From: Brachynemurus nebulosus
Lineage: Eukaryota > Arthropoda > Insecta > Neuroptera > Myrmeleontidae
Direction of reading: 5' to 3'
Assembly (NCBI GenBank): GCA_035578155.1
Contig: JAPWDM010000003.1
Location: 24,535,416 to 24,599,415 of the forward strand
Length of the DNA stretch: 64,000 bases
Program-made: the position numbers and the translations under genes
Shown: positions 11,035 through 23,289 of the stretch, piece by piece
Numbering within the stretch: the stretch's first letter is position 1
How the letters are laid out: each line of letters starts with the position of its first letter
Notes under the pieces: model-generated
What the model was told of the DNA's origin: nothing
Seen by the model: only the letters and a program-made list of their open reading frames with translations
The model's database searches: none

Positions 11035-11234
11035 CAGTGGAGCCTCTATTAGCCAGATAGCAATTTCGCGTGAAAATTTCTTTTAAATCAAGTGCTTTGA
11101 AGTTCTATACTAACAATAAGTCAGTTATTTATAGTGCTCCACTTTGTTGACTAAAGGACTCAAAATTAGCTATTTCCATATTTCAATTGTAATATTAGCA
11201 TCAAAATTCTGTCCGATCAGTTGAGGTTTCACTG
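11035..11234. mobile_element. pogo/Tigger-like MITE, 200 bp
   Basis: It begins CAGTGGAGCCTC and ends GAGGTTTCACTG, an inverted pair, with TA on each side (11033-11034 and 11235-11236). CAGTGGAxCCTC with TA duplication is characteristic of pogo/Tigger elements of the Tc1/mariner superfamily. There is no coding sequence. Confidence 0.7.
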
Positions 11235-11399
11235 TAGTTATTTAGGGACTGCATCACAAGCAGGGTAATGTTTTTCGAAAGTTTGTATGTATCCTCTAAT
11301 TATGTCTGTTTCTTTGGCGCAGCCAAATCGCTTGACGGATTTTTGTAAAGAAGGTATCGTTGGATTCGTCTTAATCTGGGGATTGCTACAGGCTACATG

Positions 11400-12225
11400 A
11401 AATTTCAAAATTCATCCCCTAAGTAGGGGATGAAAAATTTATATAGGAAACTCTTGGGTCTAGAAACGTGAAATTTTTCTGACGAGTTCCTTATGTAACG
11501 TAGGGAAGCTCCAAGAAAATATTTTTGGAAATTCATTCCCTAAGGGTATAAAGTAGGGGATGAAAACATATGAAAGGTAAAATTTTGCACAGGGCCACAG
11601 GGGTCCTTTAGTAATATAGATGAGTAGTGGGAGGGATAATTTTTGTGAAAATTTATCCATTAAGGGTGTAAAGTAGGGGATGAAAATTTATATAGGAAAC
11701 CGCTGAGTTTAGAAACGTAAAATTTTGTACAAATATTCCTTTAATGACGCATGCAAGCACTAAAAGCGAATTTTTAGAATTTAGTTTCCTAAGGGGTTAA
11801 AATAGGGGATGAAAATTTTCACAGAAAACGGCTAGGTTTATTAACGTAAAATTTTGCACAAAGGTTTTTTTAGTAACTTAGCAAACACAAATAGTAAATT
11901 TTTGAAAATTCGTCCCCTAACGGGTTAAAATAGGGGATGAAAATTTATATACAAAACTGTTGAGCCTAGAAATGTGAAAATTTACACAGGGGTTCCTTAT
12001 ATAACGTAGGTGGGCACTAAGAAGGGACTTTTGAAAATCTATCCTCAGGGGAGTAAAATAGGGGATGAAAAATTATATAAAAAATCGTTGGAATTGAGAA
12101 CGTGAAATTTTGTACAGAGATTTCTTTAGTAACGTAAATGAGCACGAAGAGTAGCTTTTTGAAAATTCATCCCCTAAGGCGGTAAAATAAGGGATGAAAA
12201 TTTATATGAAAGCTAACTTTTCTCT
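11400..12225 (+). repeat. Minisatellite, ~128-bp units, about seven copies
   Basis: The landmark AGGGGATGAAAA (or a variant) recurs with GGGGATGA beginning at 11426, 11556, 11676, 11805, 11933, 12061 and 12190, spaced 120-130 bp. Each unit reads roughly CATCCCCTAAGG, TAAAATAGGGGATGAAAA, TTTATAT, then CGTGAAATTTTG. Such arrays occur inside large transposons of several insects; here the host element is not identified. Small frames inside are not genes. Confidence 0.85.
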
Positions 12226-12427
12226 ACGAATTCGTCCGGGTAGGTGGAGCTGATAACGACATAGTGTGTACAACCAGTCAATCGACAACGAGTTGACGCG
12301 GAGGAAGTCACGGCCAAAGAAAACTATTATAATTTTTTTTTTTGTCAAATTCGTGGTAATTTTGGCTACCAGCCGCCGTAATTTCGTATGCGTACCTATA
12401 TATTTTTTCTTCTAAATAATTAAACAA

Positions 12428-12740
12428 CACTAAAAAGACCTAAATAAAATAGTTAATTAAAAAAAAAAAACGGACTGCATAAAAAGTAAACTAAAACGGT
12501 GAAAACAAGATGAAAGAGAGAAAAAGAAAAATGAATAAAAAACTAAAGCTGTCGGCGGCATACATATTGTACTAAATAAAACAGAAATGAATGCATGATG
12601 CCTCCGACTGCTTTACTTTTTTATTCATTTTTCTTTTTCCATCTTTCATCTTGTTTTCACCGTTTTAGTTTAGTTTTTACACAGTCGGTTTTTTTTTATT
12701 TTTTTAATTAAATATTTTATTTTTTATTTATATTTAGTGG
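12428..12740. repeat. Foldback MITE (ACTAAAACGGTGAAAAC family), copy 1
   Basis: The left arm contains AAACTAAAACGGTGAAAACA then AGATGAAAGAGAG. The right arm contains the inverse, including TTTCATCTTGTTTTCACCG. Outer arms (CACTAAAAAGACC and its inverse) extend the pairing to about 140 bp per arm. A second copy lies at 33919-34275. Confidence 0.7.
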
Positions 12741-13011
12741 TGATAACTGATGATGAATAATTTAGTAAAATTCCTTATTGATTAAACATGTTTAAATGTT
12801 TATTTTAATTCTTTTTGCAAAGAAAGTAAATTAATTTTTTTACAGAAGAAATTTTTTTATGAGTGTCGTGTTGGATATTATTGACTGTGAATATTTTCTT
12901 TCTTTTTTATTTTTGATTTGAGTGACTTATGTACCTATAAAATCTATTTATGAGTCAAATCAAAGATTTTTATTAGTGGATTTCATTAAAAGAGTTATTA
13001 TAACTAACTTA

Positions 13012-14329
13012 GTGTTGACCGGGGTAATTGTGAATGGATTTTCATGAATTGAGATAAAAGCGTTGTTTTAATTTTTTTTTGTTTTATATATCACATTATG
13101 GTTGATTTATTTTTAATTTTACATTATTCAGGATGCACCACACAAATTTTGAGCAAATTCGTATGAAAAACAAAAATTTTATAAGCCATTCACATTTCCC
13201 CGGTGCGGTTTTGCAAATCTTATGAATTTTGGGGTAAAAGTGAATGCCATCAGAAAAATTATTTAAAATGGATTACAAGAGAAGTGAGGTACATCAAAGT
13301 AAAGCCCAACTTAAATTCTTCACATTTATCCCACTTTCAAATTTTTCATCATACTTTAGCAGTCACAATTTTTCTTTGTTTAATCTGTTTAATGCAAGTT
13401 ATCCATATCTCAAATTTGTACAAAAAATCAAGGTTAAATAAAAATAACAAAAATTGTAGGAACAAATTTATTACAAACTAAAGATAATATTTGGATGATA
13501 TTTTGTCATTTTATCAAATAAAAAATCAAAAAATTACAAGATTTTCACACAAAAACAAGGAAAATGAGACTTTTTCAAGGGGCTACATTTAGTTAACATG
13601 AATAAAAAACAACAATCTATTAGGTCTAATACTGTAAATGAAAATAAAAATGGTTTTGTATTAATCCTACTGCCCTTGGACACTCACAGAGATACTGAAA
13701 ACAAGTAATTTTTTTTGTTTTTGTACGTTTTTATTCGAAAGGGAGCACAGCAATGATTTCGTAGATTGATACACAAAACATGGCTCTTTACACATTTTTT
13801 TTTTTGTATTATTTGTACAACGGAAACTTGTACAATAATGTCACCAGCATCCTTATTAATATTGTCAACTCTGAAAAGAACGCTACTGAAATTTTTGATC
13901 GAATGGGGGCATTTGTGAATGACGTTCACAATTACCCCACAATTTTAAAATCATGGGGTAATTGTGAATTGGTAATAAATTGTCCAATTTTTTTTAGCAG
14001 TTAATAAATAAGGAACTCTCTCAGGGTTTAGATCACTTCTTTAGAAGTACTTTTAACCATTTCTTACCTTTTAAAAAAAGAAAATGTATTTAAAAAATAA
14101 TTTTTTTGAGGATTGGTCGAAGTAGCATACATAAAATTTTGCAAGGGTTTTTTCAAAATAAAAAAAAAAAAGATTCTAATACTTGGAGAATTGTTATCAA
14201 ATTTTAATAGCATATCAAGAAAGGACAGAAAAACATACTAAGATTTGATTTTTAACAATATTAATGTTATTTTAGAAATTATAGGCGCCGTCCACAATTG
14301 CCCCAATTCACAATTACCCCGATCAACCC
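13012..14329. mobile_element. TA-flanked iteron element, family 1, unbroken copy
   Basis: The ends are GTGTTGACCGGGGTAATTG on the left and CAATTACCCCGATCAACCC on the right, with TA at 13010-13011 and 14330-14331. The 15-bp motif GGGGTAATTGTGAAT or a variant occurs at both ends and inside, in both orientations: near 13021, 13188, 13231, 13906, 13925, 13955, 14291 and 14306. Frames at 13203-13481 and 13684-13929 also exist in the copy at 52389-56060, but only because the DNA is shared. No transposase motif is present, so the copy is non-autonomous. It keeps the empty sites for both insertions of the other copy. Confidence 0.8.
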
Positions 14330-15064
14330 TAATTTAGTTTCCATTTTATTCAATTTTGAATCGACAATTATGGTAAAGTTACATGTGTCTACCCTAGCAG
14401 TATTTTTTTAAATCGTCATTGTATTCTTTTTTTTTGGTTGAAACTCTGAAAGAAAGGATAGGAGAGGAAGAATTTCTTGTCAAAAGACGAACACAATTTT
14501 CATGTAAAGAGTTGGAAAAATAGTAAACAAAGGTATCGCGCTAATGTTTTAAAAGTGTTTTTGAAAAATATTTTTTCTGAATTATCTTTTACAGAAATTT
14601 GGCTTAAAATACAAAAAAATATATTTGAGACCTTTCTTAAAAATTCCATAAAAATACACTAAAAGAATAATTATTTACTATAGGCATGTACATTAGTAAG
14701 AAAAATTGCATCTTTGAGAATTAAGTAGGTACTTAACTAGTGTTCTAGAAGTTATTAGCGACATTCATAAATTTTGCAGCAATATGGTACTTGACTAGGT
14801 TTTAAATTTGTGTTGAATATTGAATAATTATATGAGTAATCATTAAATATATTCAACTTTAACAGTGAATTTTATTTGGAAACAACAAGGATTCAAATGA
14901 TGAATTCAATTCAATGATTTAGTGCGCCTTTACTTCAAAACAACGGCATAATTTGTAAATAAGCATCTCAGTTTTGATAATTTTCACTTGTGAAACGAAA
15001 TTATGTCTTATTTTTAAATACCTCTTACTTAAAAATCACAGAGTGATTGAAAAAATTATCAAAT
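14330..15064. other. AT-rich DNA, nothing recognised
   Basis: The 61-residue frame at 14477-14662 has low complexity and no recognisable features. The last part holds the probable Pol III terminator of the neighbouring tRNA-like gene. Confidence 0.3.
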
Positions 15065-15136
15065 TGGATCGGCTGGGAATTGAACCCAGGATCTCCCGGT
15101 AACTAGCCAGGTGTCTTGTCACTACACCAACGATCC
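15065..15136 (-). tRNA. tRNA-like gene, anticodon reads AGT (Thr), possibly a pseudogene
   Basis: The minus strand folds as a cloverleaf. The acceptor GGATCGT pairs with CCGATCC, with a mismatch at the innermost pair. The anticodon arm CCTGG-CTAGTTA-CCGGG has U33 and anticodon AGT. The T arm is CTGGG-TTCAATT-CCCAG, and A is the discriminator. The internal B box GGTTCAATTCC fits the consensus and the A box (TGGTGTAGTGA) fits nearly. A TTTTTT lies about 11 nt past the 3' end, suitable as a Pol III terminator. Against function: position 37 is T instead of a purine, and the body resembles Glu/Asp tRNAs more than Thr. It may be a diverged gene, a pseudogene or the head of a SINE. Confidence 0.6.
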
Positions 15137-16660
15137 TCTGTTCGACAGCCGCCCCATCCGACAACCATTCAACCACTTATGTGTATTGGTACTCTCTCTA
15201 ATGCCAGAAACAGTTACTATATATTTCAATTTCAATATATTATCTATCGAGTGCTTGAGAGACATTACTACGTAGTTATGTTTCACAAGTAGTTACTTAA
15301 TCACTTACTTACTTATTAACTTCACTACACAGCAATAATAATCGACCATTTAAACAAATACCGGTTTTTACTTTGATATGTTACGAATATGATCAAAATT
15401 TTAGGGTTTTTAAGACCACAACATACAAATTGGGATATTATTCTTTCAGATATCAATACCTAAATCAAGCATGTGCAACGTACGCCTGCGGGTCGGATCC
15501 GGCCCCTGTAGAAATCTTTTTTCATAAAGTTTAAACATTTTTAGTATCATTTCCTTGACGTAAAACTATGAGTTGCTCTGTACACTGCCCTTTATAAATT
15601 CGAATGATAAGTCCACCCCACGATTTAATATGATGACTGTTTTTCGGTTGTTGATTAAGTTGCACATGTCCGATACAAACTAACATTAGATAAAATGGTA
15701 TATTGTACACTAAATGAACTAAAGTGTGATTTTTAATCCCAAGGGTGAAGTTTATTGTCAGAGGGCCTGCAAATCCTCGAGGGCAACAATGCACACGAGG
15801 GATAAAAAACACTATTTGGTTGAATTAGAGTAATTTGGGTGTGACCCTTTCATTTTTGCTATGAGAATGACTCAATTACTTTTATAAATGTAACTGATCC
15901 GACAGAAGTCCTTAGTATGGTGACATTATTTGAACTGATAAAATTTGGACTAAGCTCTGTTCAGCAAGCGGGGGGGGGGGGGCTCTTGACTCCTGTCGCC
16001 ACCCCCTGTATCCGCTCTTGATATGAAAGATAAAATATGTTAGAACTTATACAGCATATACAATATTTTTAATTAATATATAATGTTATACCGTCATTTT
16101 CCGTGATTAGCTCGTCATCTTTTCCTAATTGATATTTTAATTAGCACGTTAATGAAAAGCGCACGTGTGTAATGAAAATTCTCGGGAAATTATTGTCAAC
16201 AAACGCTATGAGAAAATTTTGTATGAAAATTAATTAATCATAAGAAATTTAATAAGATTGAAATTATGTCTTAGCCTTTCCAGTGTTCATATAACAATCC
16301 ATAATTTTTCATTAGTCGCGCTGTAAATGCATTATTGATACTGTCACGATGTCCTTCGTGCAACACAAGTGTGAACTTAATAAGATTATCAAATAAATGT
16401 TTCCAAAGATAAAATCTCCCACAGGAAAGTTGTCAATTGTAAATAGTTGCACAAATAGTGTTCTGTACCATCACTTGTTAATATGGATTTGATACAAGGA
16501 GTACAAGCATACGAGGGTAGACAACATATTTTTCATGACGAATAAATTTTATTCCTAAAATAAACTATAATTCTCGATTTTAAAGCTATGTTATCCTATC
16601 GTACCTTTATCTTGGTCTTGGTACTAAACAGAAACAGAGTATTTAATGAATGTGAATATA
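15137..16660. other. AT-rich DNA with GC-rich transposon crumbs and a G run
   Basis: TGTGCAACGTACGCCTGCGG and CGGATCCGGCCCCTG near 15473-15510 look like an internal piece of a hAT/Charlie-type element. A run of 13 G lies at 15970-15982, followed by GCCACCCCCTGTATCCGCTC, similar to CACCCCTGTATCCGGCTC near 18520. The minus-strand frame 15531-15812 is not recognisable. Confidence 0.35.
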
Positions 16661-17075
16661 TCAACGTGCGCCACCTGTTCCAGGGCCCGCTACAACGGGG
16701 GCAACCCGGGCATTTGCCCGGGGCGGCAAATTTTAAGGGCGAGAATTTTGTAAATTTTTGTAAAAAGAGGGTGACAATTTTAGAAGTGACGAGTAAAAAA
16801 AAAAAAGATTTGCCCGGGGCGGGAAATTTAAAGGGCGGTAATTTTGTAAAAAAGGGACGGTAATTTTGTAAAAATTTTACAGCTGACGACAAAAAAGGTC
16901 GCCGGTGTAAAAAAAGAAAAGAGGGCGCGATTTTCATACCCAGCGACCAAAAAAAAAGGTTATCCATTTTGCACAAGGGCGGAATTATTCCCTTTTGCCC
17001 GGGGCGGCCCTTTTCAATAATTATCAGCAGGGCCGGCCCGAATATAAGTGGAGCCTTGTGTAAAGTTTACTTGCG
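16661..17075. repeat. GC-rich dispersed repeat with GCCCGGGGCGG words
   Basis: GCCCGGGGCGG occurs at 16716, 16812 and 16997, the first two followed by AAATTTTAAGGGCG-like sequence. The block starts near CCAGGGCCCGC (16680) and ends near CAGGGCCGGCCCG (17028-17040), words typical of hAT-like termini. Its base composition stands out sharply from its flanks. The overlapping frames on both strands (16588-16863, 16596-16976) are compositional. Confidence 0.5.
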
Positions 17076-17933
17076 GGGCTTTGAAATCAAGGACGGACCC
17101 AACTTTCAAATCACAGAGGAATCAAATTTTTCAGAAAGTTTCATAATATACTTTTTGATATTGCGAATTTAAAAAAAAAAAGTGTGCCTATACTAGTATT
17201 AAAGGGATGATTTCGAAAATTTTTATGAGCTATTCGGACACCGAAGTGATTCCGTCAGTGATCCATTTTGCCAATTTTGGTACAGAATACTAATAAAACT
17301 AGGTCACTGTTAATTTTATTCTATTGTAATATCCACCAGATCAAATTATTACAAAAATATCCTTAGTTTATGTATATTTTCATAGAATTGGGTCACTACT
17401 GTATTTGTAGAATAAATAACGAATTGCCTTTTATGTAAATAAATTAAATTTTTTCTCTATTTGAATTGTTAAGAAAGCCAAATATTTTGCAAAATATTGT
17501 GTTTCAATTGTATATATGTAAGTGGGGTTTGTATCTGTACGCCTATAAACTTATTTTTGAAATGCAAACAATAATATTTTAATCAAATATAATTAAATAA
17601 ATAAATAAAATGGGAATTATTTTAAACAAAAATTAAATATTTCAGCAAAAATTTTTACCAAACGCACAATAACCGAAATTTATAAACATTTTAGAATATT
17701 TAACAAAAATTCGTACCTACATATTTTAGGGTTTCGTACCTTAAAAGAAAAAACAGAACCCTTATAAAATTATTCTCGTGTTCGTCTGTCTGTCCGTTTG
17801 TCACAGAGGTTTTTCGCGAAAACTATGTGACGTAGGAGTTTGGAATTTGGCGCACATACATATATCGTCAGTCAACAGTTAGAAAAAAGATTAGTTTGGT
17901 TCAAAAAAACAAAAATTTTAATTAGTAGGTAAC
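17076..17933. other. AT-rich DNA with a dispersed-repeat fragment
   Basis: GGGTTTCGTACC, CAGAACCCTTATAAAATTAT and TCGTCTGTCTGTCCGTTTGTC at 17728-17810 form a motif set common in dispersed insect repeats. Nothing else is recognisable. Confidence 0.35.
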
Positions 17934-18300
17934 GTAAAAGCCCCCATACCGGAACACTCTTTTTAGGTGTGTCATTAAAGTGGCTTATAACAATTAATAA
18001 ATAAATTCAACACCCATTTTTTTTTCTTAATAAGCATGAAACCAAGTTTTTTTAATCCAATGAATATGTTTTTAAGAAAATATAACCTAAAAATTTTGAT
18101 TTATTAATGTTTTTGTTTTATAATTTGTTAACATCTATAAAAAAACGGAGAGAATATATATTAACACCTTTAAAAACTCAGCACGAACACCAAAAAAAGA
18201 ACACGATTGTAACGTACATGAGATACATCACATACATCTTCTGCCATCTTTTCACGTATAGTCAACTACATATAGTTCACTTTGATGTGTATAAATTTTA
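17934..18300 (+). repeat. Fragment of the GTAAAAGACCCC element family
   Basis: The segment starts GTAAAAGCCCCCATACCGGA and matches, inverted, the right part of the element at 56529-57904. The stretch from about 18023 to 18150 (for example CATGAAACCAAG, then AAATATAACCTAAAAATTTT) is nearly the same. Similarity fades after about 18170. It is an end fragment of the same transposon family. Confidence 0.65.
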
Positions 18301-19684
18301 AAAATTGTCGCCATTTTGACAAATTAGTTTTAGAACTGAAATAAAATAAAATAAAAATTGGGTAAACATATACACGTAGAAAAAAGTTTAATTTGGTCTA
18401 TTGACTGTTCACTGTCCTCGGAGTCTGACCCAAATTGCTATTCTCGGGCCTTTAGAGGCTCTCTTGCAACAAATTCCACATTTAAATACGTAGTGCCAAG
18501 GGGAGAGAATTGCACCCATTCACCCCTGTATCCGGCTCCTCTGGTCAGGATCAAAAATCACTTTATTCCCTTGTTGTATAATATACTATTTGATGAAATA
18601 CTAACTACTTTTTATCGACAAGATATGAAGTTTTTATATATACGATAAATGTTGATACATTTAAAAAAATCCCTCATAGTTAGTTTTGACACAATTTGTT
18701 TGAGCGACAAGTGACAGAAGACTGAATAATCTAACACTCTTTGTATGATATTCTTTCCGATAAAATTTATTTAAATTTGTAAGGGTTTCTGAATTTACAA
18801 TTAGTCCATAATTACATGTGGTATATATCAGGGGATTGGAAATTCTGTGTTACAAAATTACTGATGCATATATCTTGAATTCATTAAAATAAATAAATAA
18901 ATAAAAATAAATAAAAAAAAAAAATAAAAAAACTCAAAAGAACATTGTATAATAAACAAAAAATATTAATTTACATCACTTCCTTTACAACCACCCATTT
19001 CTCCTTTCGCCCCACAACTTTCGCCCCCTTTCTGCTCCCTGTACCACATTATCTCAGGATGATCCTTTCTAATGCTTTGTTTATTTTATATTACTTTATT
19101 ATTCATAATCATCACACATCATCTACATTAAACGGTAAAAATAACATTTACAATGCCAACAGTACGCATATCCATATCCATCTACGTGGGATTAAATCAT
19201 TTTATATAAACAAAACATCAGTCTATTTGTTCTTACGTATTTACCGCCACTGAATATGTAATAGGAATGTTAATGTTTTCTTCTTCAGCTTTATTTCTGT
19301 ACCTCCTATACATAGGTATTTATAATCCTGCAATTCCTTCATATATTTAATAGTTATAACAACAACATTATCTTGAATCTCTCTATACCTTTCAAATATA
19401 CGTACTAATATGGAAATTCAACACAATTTTTAGGCATGAGTTATTATAGATTGTTCATCCAAACCACGTGACTAAATAATTTTTTATTGACTAAAATTTC
19501 CAAAATAGACATATAAAGTGCACATTAGTTGACGCCCAAAATATCTTTTATGAAATTGGTACGAACAAATAAGTATAAACGGTAATGCGTGAATTGGGAC
19601 AATTTTGAAAAATACTATTATATTTCAGTATGAAACTGTTTCTGTTATCTTTATCATTAAGACAAGTATTTTGTACAAAAGTAC
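18301..19684. other. AT-rich DNA, low complexity
   Basis: An A/AAAT-rich tract lies at 18885-18940. The frame at 18358-18648 covers a GC-richer fragment (GGGCCTTTAGAGGCTCTCTT, CACCCCTGTATCCGGCTCC) that looks like decayed transposon DNA. No gene is supported. Confidence 0.3.
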
Positions 19685-19830
19685 AGTCCTAGCCTATAAT
19701 GATAAAACTCCCAATTGGTACTCTATTTTGATAGCTAATACACTCTATATAAAATTTTTTATGGAGCCTATGACCTTTCTAACTAACTCACACACCACGA
19801 CGTTAGGAAGGTCATTTAACGTCATACGAC
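19685..19830 (+). repeat. Dispersed repeat shared with 33010-33130
   Basis: CCAATTGGTACTCTATTTTG followed by ATAGCTAATA matches CCAACTGGTATACTATTTTG followed by ACAGCTAATA at 33022-33052. ACGTC-rich ends follow in both. The family is unknown. Confidence 0.5.
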
Positions 19831-19975
19831 GTCAATAACCGTTAAAGTGTTAAAAAGAAACCGACTGAAATTCAGTCATGTTGACAAGTGAGGCGAGATG
19901 GGATTCTGCTAAAACGGATACCCCATCTTATCCCCATCTTATCCCTCATGGGGATACTAAAAGGGATACAAAAAC

Positions 19976-20284
19976 TAGCTTTTCTCGGAAACCATTTGAC
20001 ATAGAATAGTCGTTCGAAAACCGTTTTTATATGGTTTTTGTTCTCCTCTTTCCAATAGTGTAAAAAACTTTTGAACTTGGGAAATTTTGGCAAAAAGCTT
20101 ATTTTTTCGCGAAAAATGGCCAAACAATCATGTTTTAGAAGTGTCAAGGTTTTTGGACTTAAATGTTTGCACCCAATTTTGTAAAAATGAAACCTTAAAA
20201 CAAATTTCTGTCATAGTCTCGGACTCAAGTCGTGTCATAAGAGACTATAATAACTGAATTTTCAATTTGAAAATTCGCTAAAAG
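19976..20284 (-). mobile_element. Diverged GCGAATTTCC-family copy (copy J)
   Basis: The minus strand starts TTTTAGCGAATTTTCAAATT at 20284. It continues ACACGACTTGAGTCCGAGAC, GACAGAAATTTGTTTTAAGG and, near its end, TTTCCGAGAA. The order is that of the family described at 21650, without an AT array and without the last ~60 bp. Confidence 0.6.
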
Positions 20285-21649
20285 GTAGATTAAGCGATAA
20301 AATATCACCTAAAAATTCATTCCATTCTTTATTGAATGTAACCATATACACGTCCAATTTTCATTATTTTGATACCTCTTTTTAAACGTAGGAAATATAC
20401 GAAAATAATACAAAAACTTAGTTACTTTTTTGGCTCTAACATACAAATACAATTACTAATTTTCACCATTTTCTTATGACTAACTCTAATTGAGCGGACG
20501 TGCATACTTGCTTGTGAATTGTTGGTACCCCGTCTTACCCCTTACCCTGTCCTGCTCATCATTCCTCTAACCGTTTTCGAGATAATTCAATTTACAAAAA
20601 TTGTAACGAACAGTATGGTCTCTTCAACAATACTAAGTAATATTTCCTTGTGAATGGGCGTGCTTATTTATTATAATAAACAGACAGAAATTTAATAAAT
20701 TCTCCAAAAATGGTGGAAGATTGTTGTTTCATAATGTTTGTTAAAAGGTAAAACTGTTGTTGTTAAACGGGGACTTGATATTTCGAGACTACTAAGTCTT
20801 GAAAGGAAATACGGAAACGATCAATATTTACAAATTATTAATTATGTGAAAATTAATGTATATAATCCTGTAAAGATGTGATTTAGGTACCAAAGGAGAA
20901 GAACAAGAAGAAGATAGTGAAAAAGAAAGAATAATAATTGAAACAGTGTGTAAAGAAGACAAATTATTTCGAAGAAGATTCAAATTCCGAAATCACAATA
21001 TCAAGCTTCATAAAAAAATTCAACTTTCCGGAAATTTTTTCCAAGTTGGAAAATCTTTTTGTCCAATTTCTCTGTATCATACGTACGCGCAGAAATAATT
21101 GATACTGAATAGCAAAAGAGGTGACAACAAGAGCGTTTTGTAATACTAATAATAATTAATCATTTCATATAGGTAATCTTGCAAAAAGGTGATTCAAAAT
21201 TATATAGTGTCCCTATAAAGTTTAACGTTTTCAATAGCTTCTTCATTTTAAAGCAATATTATCGAAAAGCTGAAATATTATATAAATATTCAATATTTCG
21301 TCAGCTTTAAATAAATCTGAACAGTAAGATTGAACTGAATGGCTATAGAGAGCTTTATAAAATTGACAGCTGATAGAATTTCTTGTACAGCCTATTCAAA
21401 TAAATCAATAGAAAGATATTAAGTAAGGAGGTAAGAGTGTCAAAAAGTGTTTCAATATGTAGCAAACGGAAAATATTTAAATATTAATAAATTTGTATAG
21501 ATGGAGCCTGACGTTAAAATATATATACATACGGTTTTTTCTTCGAGAGCGTAGTGAGACGACGATACTTTTCGATCGAGGTAGTTTATATCTCGTTCAT
21601 GTATGGTAACATATTTGTAATATTAAATATTTATTATACGAACGAGACA
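20285..21649. other. AT-rich DNA, nothing recognised
   Basis: No gene or repeat boundaries could be supported. Confidence 0.3.
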
Positions 21650-22175
<526 letters not shown>

Positions 22176-22951
22176 TTTTTTTTTGGGACCGGGAAAAAAA
22201 TCATATGGCTGTTTTAAAAATCTAAAGTATTTGTATCTGTATTTCTTCTTATTTAATACAGGTAGGTATAAATAATCCTTAGCTGGTCTACTATCAGTAT
22301 TTCAAATTATTGAGATTATTACTGATCGGGTATTGACAATATTAGTAGTGGACCATATTATGTGGAATTTTATTATAAAAATAATGATTCATTATTTTTA
22401 TCAATAAATACTGACAGTACTGTTGACCGGATATAGACATATTAAGATATATTTATGTGTATATAAATTTAAATTGTGTCAAAGGATCAATTAAAATCAA
22501 AACTGCAAGACTCATTAAATTGGGAGATTTGTTTGCTTTTAATTATATGACTCGTCTTATCTGTTTTGAGGGTTTAGAAAAGATAAACGGTATCTTCTTC
22601 ATTCGTCTAATAAGTCGTTTTGTATACAGAGTTTAAGACTAATTGTAAGAATTTTTGTCAGAAGTGTATATCAATTACAAAATAAGGTCCCTCCTCAGAA
22701 AAAAGTACATCCACACTGTCAGTGAAACTTTTTTAAACAATATTTTAGATACAAGTTCGGTAAGTTGCATTTATTGATCTTGAAAATGTTAAAAAACTCG
22801 AGCTTTTGCGCCTCGTTTTTGCGTTTTCTGGGATCAGTAAAGGTATTAGTGCTCTGTGTAATTTTATATGTATACTTATATTTTTTACACGTAAAATTTA
22901 AGATAATTAAAGAATAAATACATTAAGTAGTAAAAATAAAATTCTTATATA
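22176..22951. other. AT-rich DNA, nothing recognised
   Basis: A possible weak inverted pair (CTATCAGTATTT near 22290 against the AAATACTGACAG region near 22405) could be a decayed MITE. It is not supported further. Confidence 0.3.
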
Positions 22952-23091
22952 CAGGGTGTAAAACAAATAACTCTCGTCCTTTTGTGGGGTGACTCACAGC
23001 GCCCAGTAGACACTAAAACCGCAGGAATTTTTTCGGAATTAACAGTCGCGTCACCCCTCAAAAAAGCAAGACTTATTTCCTTTACACCCTG
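22952..23091 (+). mobile_element. 140-bp MITE, CAGGGTGTAAA ends, copy 1
   Basis: Ends CAGGGTGTAAAACAAATAAC and the near-inverse ending TTTACACCCTG are flanked by TA (22950-22951, 23092-23093). The type is Tc1/mariner-like. The interior matches copy 2 in opposite orientation. Confidence 0.8.
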
Positions 23092-23129
23092 TATATAATG
23101 TATATATGTATGTGTGTACATATTATATA

Positions 23130-23269
23130 CAGGGTGTAAAGGAAATAACTCTTATTTTTTTGAGGGGTGAGGCGACAGTTAATTCCGAAAAAATTCCTGC
23201 GGTTTTAGTGTCTACAGGGCGCTGTGAGTCACCCCACAAATGGACGAGAGTTATTTCTTTTACACCCTG
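23130..23269 (-). mobile_element. 140-bp MITE, CAGGGTGTAAA ends, copy 2 (inverted)
   Basis: Same length and sequence as copy 1 with few differences, in reverse orientation after a 38-bp AT-rich spacer. Flanked by TA at 23128-23129 and 23270-23271. The pair forms a ~320-bp palindrome. Confidence 0.8.
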
Positions 23270-23289
23270 TATACATATAAATATATCTG

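Noticed and set aside
11400..12225. CRISPR-like array
   Set aside because: Units are about 128 bp with no short identical repeat and unique spacer pattern, and the DNA is eukaryotic.
13203..13481. Frame conserved between two loci (also 55634-55867), suggesting a gene
   Set aside because: Both loci are copies of the same transposon; similarity covers the whole element, and no domain is visible.
15531..15812. 93-residue minus-strand frame
   Set aside because: It has a plausible composition but no motif, start context or neighbour supports it.
16588..16976. Overlapping frames on both strands in GC-rich DNA
   Set aside because: They arise from lack of stops in a GC-rich repeat; no recognisable protein.
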